From Verrucomicrobiota bacterium (GTDB taxonomy: Bacteria; Verrucomicrobiota; Verrucomicrobiia; Limisphaerales; SXQI01), in NCBI GenBank assembly GCA_008933045.1, contig WBXJ01000063.1:1-12488 (forward strand): a DNA stretch of 12,488 nt, given 5' to 3'. Position numbers and translations under genes: made by a program. Positions 6,724 to 12,488 of the stretch are shown here, in pieces. The notes below the pieces were generated by a model. It had not been told where the DNA came from, did not search any database, and worked only from the letters and a program-made list of their open reading frames with translations. The number at the start of each line of letters is the position of its first letter. Position 1 is the first letter of the stretch.

Positions 6724-7278
6724 ATGAGTATCGCAACCAAGACGGGTGATCAAGGGACCACTGGGCTCATGTATAATCGCCGGGTTTCAAAAACAAGCCC
6801 GAGGGTAGAAGCCTACGGTTCGGTTGATGAACTCAACACGGCTCTCGGGTTGGTCCGAGCCACATCTACCAGCGACTTTGTCGGGGGTCATGTGCTCACG
6901 ATCCAGAAGGATCTTGTGGTGCTCATGGGGGAATTGGCGACACTCGAGGAAGACCTGCCTCGTTATGTGCGTGGCGGCTTTTCGGTTTTGACCCCAGATT
7001 ACACACAGAAACTGGACGGATTAGTTGCCGAGATTGAGTCCCAGAATGTTTCATTTAAGGGCTGGGCAACACCGGGTGCGAGCCTCAACAGTGCCGCATT
7101 AGACCTAGCGCGAACAGCCTGCCGCCGTGCCGAACGACGGGTCGCTTTTTTACAAGAATCAGGCACCATCAATAATCAGCAGATTCTGGTTTATTTGAAC
7201 AGACTTTCGGATGCGCTCTGGTTGCTCGCTCGCTGGGTTGAAACGGCGTTGAACAAAGGCACTAGCCCAATTACTTAA
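6724..7278 (+). CDS. Cob(I)alamin adenosyltransferase, PduO-type
   Basis: The enzyme transfers the adenosyl group of ATP to cob(I)alamin or cob(I)inamide to make the adenosyl cofactor; it works as a cytoplasmic trimer. The 184-residue length and motif order fit the PduO/MMAB family: TKTGDQGTTGL at 5-15 (ATP-binding N-terminus), YGSVDELNTALG at 31-42, TACRRAERRV at 131-140 and LVYLNRLSDALWLLAR at 155-170. The conserved arginines and the D-E-L-N block are intact, so it should be active. No cobalamin synthesis gene, B12 transporter, B12-dependent enzyme or cobalamin riboswitch is seen nearby, so it may serve salvage of imported corrinoid. An AAGGGA eight bases before the ATG may be its ribosome site. 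It follows the lapA-like gene at 12 bases, and a hairpin begins two bases after its stop codon. Confidence 0.93.
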   Translation: MSIATKTGDQGTTGLMYNRRVSKTSPRVEAYGSVDELNTALGLVRATSTSDFVGGHVLTIQKDLVVLMGELATLEEDLPRYVRGGFSVLTPDYTQKLDGLVAEIESQNVSFKGWATPGASLNSAALDLARTACRRAERRVAFLQESGTINNQQILVYLNRLSDALWLLARWVETALNKGTSPIT

Positions 7279-7279
7279 A

Positions 7280-7303
7280 CTACAACGTAGATTAGCGTTG
7301 TGG
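7280..7303 (+). other. Inverted repeat just after the adenosyltransferase stop
   Basis: CTACAACG (7280-7287) can pair with CGTTGTGG (7296-7303), including one G-T pair, around an eight-base loop TAGATTAG. No T-run follows, so it is not a classical intrinsic terminator; it could protect the 3' end of the transcript or be chance. Confidence 0.35.
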
Positions 7304-7331
7304 CCACCTTGGAATGGGTGATGGAAAATTA

Positions 7332-7376
7332 AAACCTCGCATCCAGACTTGTTTTCGCAAGGTTTCGCTTTATTTT
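7332..7376 (+). terminator. Possible intrinsic terminator before the cytochrome gene
   Basis: AAACCTCGC (7332-7340) can pair with GCAAGGTTT (7357-7365) with one C-A mismatch and a 16-base loop. A T-rich stretch CGCTTTATTTTT follows. The long loop, the mismatch and the interrupted T-run make this a weak terminator. It lies between the adenosyltransferase gene and the cytochrome gene, where one would expect a transcript to end. The same bases could also hold a weak promoter (TTGTTT at 7349, TATTTT at 7371). Confidence 0.3.
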
Positions 7377-7382
7377 TAAGGG

Positions 7383-10300
7383 ATGACAATTTCCATCCAA
7401 CCCGTTCGACGTTGGCTCACGTATAGTGTGTGGTTGTGTTCATGCGTAGGAGTTTTGGGAGCGGCACCGGCTCCGGTTGATTTTAATCGAGAGATTCGCC
7501 CCATTTTGTCGGAGCATTGTTATGCCTGCCACGGGCCGGACGAAGGCAAACGTAAAGCAGGATTGCGTTTGGACGTAGAGCAGGAAGCGTTCAAGTCGTT
7601 GAAATCGGGCGAGCGAGCAATTGTGGCGGGCGAGCCTTCACGGAGTGCTTTGGTCTCGCGCATCCACTCCACGGATCCCGATGAAATCATGCCACCTCCG
7701 GATCACGGAAAACCACTCTCACCCGCGCAAGTTAAGTTGCTTGTGCAATGGGTGACGCAAGGGGCACGTTGGCAACAACATTGGGCTTTCATCCCTCCAC
7801 AGCGTGGGCCCTTACCCCAGGTCAAACAGAAGACTTGGCCTCGCAATCCTGTGGACACATTCGTTTTGAAACGATTGGAGGCTGGGGGATTCAAGCCTAA
7901 TCCAGAGGCGGATAAATCTGATTTGTTGCGCCGTCTGACCTTCGACCTGACGGGTTTGCCCCCCACGATTGAGGATGTGGACTCTTTCTTAGCGGATGCC
8001 TCCGAGGGTGCGTATGACAAGGCGGTGGATCGTTTGATGAGTTCTCGTCATTTTGGCGAACGAATGGGGCAGCAATGGCTCGATCTTGCTCGGTATGCGG
8101 ATACGAGTGGTTACCATTTTGATGGCGTACGGTTCATGTGGCTTTGGCGAGATTGGGTGATCGATTCATTCAATGACAACAAGCCCTTTGATGAGTTTAC
8201 GATCGAGCAATTAGCGGGTGATTTACTTCCAAAACCGACCCAGAATCAACGGATCGCCACCGGGTTTGTCCGCAACAACATGACAAATGATGAGGGAGGT
8301 GCGGACCCTCAGGAGTATCTCAACAAATACGTGACCGATCGCGTCACCACGTTGGGCTCCGTCTGGCTTGGAATGACGGTCGGATGTGCAGAGTGCCACG
8401 ATCACAAATACGATCCGATCAAAACCAAGGAGTTTTACCAATTCTATTCCTTCTTCCATAACGTTCCCGAAAAAGGTTTAGATCGAATCCGCACCGACAA
8501 TCCTCCCCCACGTCTTGCGGTTCCCTCGCCCGAGCAGGCCACGCGATTTGTCGAAGCCGAATTTACCTTCAAGGATGCAGAGAAAACATTACAAGATAAG
8601 AATAGTGAACTCGGCGAAGTTCAAGAAAGATGGGAGCGCGAACTCTCAGAGCAACCTCCGACGAAACTAGACATGACCGGAATCTTAGGCGAAATGCCGC
8701 TCAACGATTCCAAGACTTGGACCACTTCCTCAGGAAAAAATGAAGCACGCCAAGCCTCGACCAACGCTCTTAAATTCGTCGATGGAAGGCTCGGACGCGC
8801 CCTGCAATTGGACGGAGCGAACCATCTAGAAGTTGATGTCAAACTCGCTTTGGATCGCACCAACACCTTCAGTTATGGTGCTTGGATCAATCTCCAAGCT
8901 CCGACTGGGACGGTTTTCTCTAAGATGGAGAAGGAACCCGGTTTCCGAGGATTCGACCTCATTCTGGTGGATAGTCGCCTCAATGTTCACCTCGTGAACA
9001 CTTGGCCAGATAACGCCGTTAAAGTGCGCACCAAGGATCCGTTGGCCCAAAACCAATGGGCACATGTCCTGGTCACTTATGATGGCTCGTCCAAAGCTGC
9101 GGGGATTCGACTTTATATCAATGGACGTTCCCGTGAGCTCGAAACAGAGAAGGATACCCTCTCCGGATCGCTGACAAATTCGGAACCCCTCCGAATTGGT
9201 GCACGCCATGCGAAATCCGATTTCGTTGGCCTGATTAGCCATGTCCGCTTTTTTGATCACAGCTTTTCTGCGGCGGAGGTACTCGCCCATGCACTCGAGG
9301 GGTACTGGCCGATTATTAGTAAATCACGCGGCAAACGAAACGATCAGGAACGTGGGGAGATTGCACGGTTCTACAAAGAGAATTTTGCTTTTGATTTAGT
9401 GCGCGCCGAAGCTGCTTTGGTAAATGCACGCCGCGACAAGGATGCGATCTATGCCTCCATACCCACGACGATGATCATGGAGGAGATGAACCCACCACGA
9501 GAAACTTTCGTGTTGGTCAGAGGTGATTTTCGCACCAAGGGCGAGAAGGTCGCCCCCACGACTCCCGCATTTTTACCGCCATTGCCTGCTGGATCGACCA
9601 ATCGGCTCAGCCTCGCCCGCTGGTTAATGACGCGGGAACATCCACTCACCGCTCGAGTGACCGTGAACCGATTCTGGGCGACATTTTTTGGCACGGGCCT
9701 TGTCAAAACAGTGAATGATTTTGGTTCGCAAGGAGAATGGCCAAGCCATCCTGAGTTGCTCGACTGGTTGGCCACACAGTTTCGCGACGGTGGCTCGATC
9801 GACCTGCGGCAGGTCAAGAATCCACGCTCGAAACAGAACCTTGTCCCCGCGTGGGATGTCAAAGCTCTGGTTCGTCTTCTCGTCACCAGTGCCACCTATC
9901 GACAATCAGGTTCTGTGACTCCAGAAAAACTGGAACATGACCCATACAACCGCCTCCTGACCCGTGGGCCGCGTCTGCGACTCGATGCGGAGTTTATCCG
10001 TGACAACGCTCTCGCTGTCGCAGGATTACTCAATCGGAAGATTGGGGGGCCCAGCGTCAAGCCCTACCAACCCTCGGGCATCTGGGACGGCGTAGATGCC
10101 ACCTACACCCAAGATCACGGCGAACCCATTTACCGGCGCGGCATGTATGTTTTCTGGCGACGATCGGCCCATTACCCCTCGTTCGCCACGTTCGACGCGC
10201 CCAACCGCGAGGTTTGCACTTTCCTCCGTCAACGCACCCAAACGCCCTTGCAATCGTTGGTGATGATGAACGATCCCGTGTACATCGAGGCCGCACGCGG

Positions 10301-10586
10301 ACTAGCCCAGCGGGTTCTTGCTGAGGAGCCCTCAGATTTACAAAAACGGCTGATCAAAGCCTTTAGGCACACGTTAGGCCGCCCTCCTGCAGCAAGCGAA
10401 ATTGATGTCTTGCGGAAGACGTATGAGGAGCAACGGGCCAACTTTCAACAGGACCCAAAAGCTGCCGAAGCTTTCCTCAAAGTCGGTGAATTAAAACTCC
10501 CCGAAAAAATGGAGCCAGTCGATTTCGCCGCTCTTGCGGCCACAGCCAGTGTGCTTTTGAATTTGAACGAGACCATCACTAAATAA
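7383..10586 (+). CDS. Exported PSCyt1/PSCyt2-DUF1549/DUF1553 (PSD1) c-type cytochrome with LamG-like insert
   Basis: This 1067-residue protein is a planctomycete/verrucomicrobial PSD1-type protein. A Sec-like signal (RRWLTYSVWLCSCVGVLGA, cleaved near residue 27) precedes a PSCyt1 domain with the haem motif CYACH (46-50) and the MPPP block near 103. The PSCyt2/DUF1549 domain (about 150-365) includes LTFDLTGLPPT, DLARYADTSGY, GFVRNNMTNDEGG and a second haem-type motif, CAECHDHKYDP (335-345). A charged helical linker (385-425) leads to a LamG/concanavalin-like jelly roll (about 463-640; FVDGRLGRALQLDG, LISHVRFFD). The DUF1553 domain (about 735-1000) has RLSLARWL, VNRFWATFFGTGLV, GEWPSHPELLDWL and TYRQSG, and ends with SVLLNLNETITK. 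The second CxxCH may bind haem or be structural. The reaction is unknown; family members are predicted periplasmic redox proteins often linked to polysaccharide breakdown. The DUF1501 gene follows after 10 bases. Confidence 0.93.
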   Translation: MTISIQPVRRWLTYSVWLCSCVGVLGAAPAPVDFNREIRPILSEHCYACHGPDEGKRKAGLRLDVEQEAFKSLKSGERAIVAGEPSRSALVSRIHSTDPDEIMPPPDHGKPLSPAQVKLLVQWVTQGARWQQHWAFIPPQRGPLPQVKQKTWPRNPVDTFVLKRLEAGGFKPNPEADKSDLLRRLTFDLTGLPPTIEDVDSFLADASEGAYDKAVDRLMSSRHFGERMGQQWLDLARYADTSGYHFDGVRFMWLWRDWVIDSFNDNKPFDEFTIEQLAGDLLPKPTQNQRIATGFVRNNMTNDEGGADPQEYLNKYVTDRVTTLGSVWLGMTVGCAECHDHKYDPIKTKEFYQFYSFFHNVPEKGLDRIRTDNPPPRLAVPSPEQATRFVEAEFTFKDAEKTLQDKNSELGEVQERWERELSEQPPTKLDMTGILGEMPLNDSKTWTTSSGKNEARQASTNALKFVDGRLGRALQLDGANHLEVDVKLALDRTNTFSYGAWINLQAPTGTVFSKMEKEPGFRGFDLILVDSRLNVHLVNTWPDNAVKVRTKDPLAQNQWAHVLVTYDGSSKAAGIRLYINGRSRELETEKDTLSGSLTNSEPLRIGARHAKSDFVGLISHVRFFDHSFSAAEVLAHALEGYWPIISKSRGKRNDQERGEIARFYKENFAFDLVRAEAALVNARRDKDAIYASIPTTMIMEEMNPPRETFVLVRGDFRTKGEKVAPTTPAFLPPLPAGSTNRLSLARWLMTREHPLTARVTVNRFWATFFGTGLVKTVNDFGSQGEWPSHPELLDWLATQFRDGGSIDLRQVKNPRSKQNLVPAWDVKALVRLLVTSATYRQSGSVTPEKLEHDPYNRLLTRGPRLRLDAEFIRDNALAVAGLLNRKIGGPSVKPYQPSGIWDGVDATYTQDHGEPIYRRGMYVFWRRSAHYPSFATFDAPNREVCTFLRQRTQTPLQSLVMMNDPVYIEAARGLAQRVLAEEPSDLQKRLIKAFRHTLGRPPAASEIDVLRKTYEEQRANFQQDPKAAEAFLKVGELKLPEKMEPVDFAALAATASVLLNLNETITK

Positions 10587-10596
10587 CGCCTTACTC

Positions 10597-12048
10597 ATGA
10601 ATCTCGACTCCGAAATCCAGCGCATCCTTACCCGCAGAACTTTTCTAACCCGCAGCACCACGGGCCTCGGGGCGATCGCTTTTGGATCAATCCTTCGCAC
10701 TCAACAGGCCGAAGCAGCGCAGGGCAGCACGAAGCCGTTGGGCGCGCTCAAGGTGCTTCATTTTGCGCCCAAGGCCAAACGCGTCATCTACCTCTTTCAA
10801 TCAGGAGCCCCTTCACACCTCGATTTGTTCGACGGTAAACAAAAGCTTCGCGACATGACGGGCGAGGAACTTCCACCCAGCGTGCGCATGGGCCAACGAA
10901 TCACCGGAATGACCGCTGGCCAGACCGTGCTTAAATGTGTCGGTCCAGCGTTTGAATTCAAACGCTACGGGAAATCTGGTGTTGAATTGAGCTCCATGCT
11001 CCCCCACATCGGTTCCATCGTTGACGAGATCGCATTGATTCGTTCGATGCATACAGAGCCCATCAACCATGATCCGGCGGTGACCTTCTTTGGAACTGGA
11101 AACCAGCAGCCAGGTCGTCCCACCATGGGTGCGTGGTTGGCCTACGGGTTGGGCACTGCCAACGAAAACCTACCGGCCTATGTCGTGCTCACCAGCGGAA
11201 GCGGCGGACAAGCCTTACAGTCTCGTTATTGGGGCAACGGATTTCTCTCAGGCAACTTTCAAGGCGTCCAACTGCGAAGCCAAGGCGACCCCGTGCTTTA
11301 CGTCTCCAACCCGCCAGGACTCAGCACGAAAGCTCGCCGACAGATGCTTGACTCGATGCAGGCACTGAACAAACGCCAACTCGGAATCTTCGGTCAACCC
11401 GAGATCGCAACTCACATTGACAACTATGAGCTCGCCTTTCGGATGCAAACCAGTGTGCCGGAGCTGATGGATATTTCCAAGGAACCAAAGGCAGTTCTGG
11501 AAATGTATGGCGCAGAACCTGGCAAAGCCTCGTATGCCAATAATTGCCTCCTCGCACGACGGTTGACGGAGAGCGGCGTCCGCTTCGTTCAACTCTGTCA
11601 CCGCGACTGGGATCATCACGGCGGTTTACCCGACGGCATCAAAGCCCAGACAAAAAACACCGACCAAGGCAGTGCCGCCCTGATTAAGGATCTGAAACAA
11701 CGCGGCTTGTTGGATGAGACTCTCGTCATTTGGGGCGGTGAGTTCGGTCGCACGGCTTACAGCCAAGGTGAAATTTCCAAAACCAATTTCGGTCGCGACC
11801 ACCACCCTCGCTGCTACTCCATCTGGATGGCAGGTGGTGGTATCAAGCCCGGTCTCGTTCTGGGTGAAACCGACGACTTTGGCTACAACATTGTCAAAGA
11901 CCCCGTCAACGTTCACGACCTCCACGCCACCATGCTCCACCTCCTCGGCATCGACCATAAACAATTCACCTATCGTTCCGAAGGCCGAGACTACCGCCTG
12001 ACCGATATCAGCGGCGAACTCGTGAAGCCCTTGATCGCTCAATCATGA
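10597..12048 (+). CDS. Tat-exported DUF1501 family protein
   Basis: The 483-residue protein begins with a twin-arginine signal: RRTFLTRS at 13-20, a hydrophobic stretch GLGAIAFGSIL (23-33) and a cleavage region QAEAAQG. The DUF1501 domain follows, a family distantly similar to sulfatases and alkaline phosphatases. Visible markers are VIYLFQSGAPSHLDLFD (63-79), SMHTEPINHDPA (150-161), RDWDHHGG (336-343), WGGEFGRT (379-386), GRDHHP (399-404) and LHATMLHLLGID (442-453). The His/Asp/Glu clusters look like a metal site. Tat export implies folding in the cytoplasm, perhaps with a cofactor already bound, while the neighbouring cytochrome uses a Sec-like signal. These two families are usually encoded side by side, and the 10-base gap here points to one transcript. 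The substrate is unknown. No Shine-Dalgarno site precedes the ATG. Confidence 0.93.
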   Translation: MNLDSEIQRILTRRTFLTRSTTGLGAIAFGSILRTQQAEAAQGSTKPLGALKVLHFAPKAKRVIYLFQSGAPSHLDLFDGKQKLRDMTGEELPPSVRMGQRITGMTAGQTVLKCVGPAFEFKRYGKSGVELSSMLPHIGSIVDEIALIRSMHTEPINHDPAVTFFGTGNQQPGRPTMGAWLAYGLGTANENLPAYVVLTSGSGGQALQSRYWGNGFLSGNFQGVQLRSQGDPVLYVSNPPGLSTKARRQMLDSMQALNKRQLGIFGQPEIATHIDNYELAFRMQTSVPELMDISKEPKAVLEMYGAEPGKASYANNCLLARRLTESGVRFVQLCHRDWDHHGGLPDGIKAQTKNTDQGSAALIKDLKQRGLLDETLVIWGGEFGRTAYSQGEISKTNFGRDHHPRCYSIWMAGGGIKPGLVLGETDDFGYNIVKDPVNVHDLHATMLHLLGIDHKQFTYRSEGRDYRLTDISGELVKPLIAQS

Positions 12049-12137
12049 GCAAAGGCCGAGCTACACGTGTTTCTTAACTATCCACTGCCGAATCGTTTCT
12101 CCTTTTCCTGTTTTGGATGAGCTGCTATAGAGACGTT

Positions 12138-12488
12138 ATGGGTTCACCCTTTAAAATTGGCTTTCTCGGGGCGGGGCGGATGGCGTCGGCTTTGGCCGGA
12201 GGTTTTTTACGAGCGGGGTTGACTACTCCCGACCTCTTGATCGCGAGCGATGTCTTCGAACCGGCGCGTGCTGCTTTTTCAAAAACTTTGAACGCCCGAG
12301 TGACTCCTGCCAACTTGGATGTTGTGGAGGCTTCGGAAATCTTGATCCTCGCGGTCAAACCCGATCAGATCGTCAATTTACTGGCAGAAATCAGCCCTGC
12401 GCTTCGACCGAGTCATCTGATTATTTCGATTGCGGCTGGGGTCACCTTAGCCCGCATGGAGGCCGTTACGCCTCCAGAAACGCGATTG
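12138..12488 (+). CDS. proC: Pyrroline-5-carboxylate reductase, 3' truncated
   Basis: ProC reduces 1-pyrroline-5-carboxylate with NAD(P)H to L-proline, the last step of proline synthesis, in the cytoplasm. The first 117 residues are present and run off the right edge. The Rossmann nucleotide-binding motif GFLGAGRMASALAGG is at 8-22, then ASDVFEPAR (36-44), EILILAVKPDQI (67-78) and SIAAGVT (97-103), all typical of ProC. The full protein would have about 270 residues. The ATG at 12138 places the glycine motif at the normal distance from the N-terminus. An upstream TATAGA (12126-12131) could be a -10 element, but a matching -35 is poor. The gene lies 89 bases after the DUF1501 gene and seems to be a separate unit. 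Confidence 0.93.
   Translation, partial: MGSPFKIGFLGAGRMASALAGGFLRAGLTTPDLLIASDVFEPARAAFSKTLNARVTPANLDVVEASEILILAVKPDQIVNLLAEISPALRPSHLIISIAAGVTLARMEAVTPPETRL

Noticed and set aside
7399..7446. Lipoprotein signal (LCSC) in the cytochrome precursor
   Set aside because: The residues before the cysteines do not fit a normal lipobox, and a standard cleavage region GVLGA-AP follows.
9449..9895. 148-codon reading frame on the minus strand inside the cytochrome gene
   Set aside because: It lies wholly opposite the well-supported DUF1553 coding frame, has no recognisable domain, and its composition reflects the complementary strand.
12103..12131. proC promoter TTTTCC-17-TATAGA
   Set aside because: The -35 matches only three of six consensus positions, too weak to list as a feature.

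Overview
The window most resembles a chromosomal stretch from Verrucomicrobiota (planctomycete relatives are the next guess). The main pointer is the adjacent pair PSCyt1/PSCyt2-PSD1 cytochrome plus Tat-exported DUF1501 protein, which is typical of the PVC superphylum. Moderate GC, a tRNA with its CCA encoded, frequent GTG starts and few clear Shine-Dalgarno sites are compatible with this. The assignment is inference from gene content; there is no rRNA or marker phylogeny here. No transposase, integrase, phage gene or CRISPR array is visible.

Layout. Positions 2-844 carry the tail of one gene and two small membrane-protein genes, the last a DUF2752 protein, in an overlapping plus-strand series. 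A tRNA-Ile2 gene (anticodon CAT) lies at 1029-1104. leuB (1194-2315) encodes 3-isopropylmalate dehydrogenase for leucine synthesis. It meets a minus-strand gene head-on, and the two stop codons share the same TTAA. That minus-strand operon (5115 down to 2312) encodes a DUF362 protein and, coupled by a 4-base overlap, a CapK/PaaK-like adenylate-forming enzyme. A GT4-type glycosyltransferase gene (5198-6394) diverges from it across 82 bases. The three look like a small glycan or surface-polymer module.

Next come a LapA-like two-helix membrane protein gene and a PduO-type cobalamin adenosyltransferase gene, 12 bases apart, behind a good -35 element. After a 104-base gap with two possible hairpins comes the largest unit: a 1067-residue exported c-type cytochrome with an inserted LamG-like domain, followed 10 bases later by its usual DUF1501 partner. 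The window ends inside proC (proline synthesis), which is cut off by the right edge.

Most of the window is housekeeping or lineage-typical. The parts of unknown function that deserve attention are the DUF362/CapK/glycosyltransferase module and the PSD1-LamG/DUF1501 pair.
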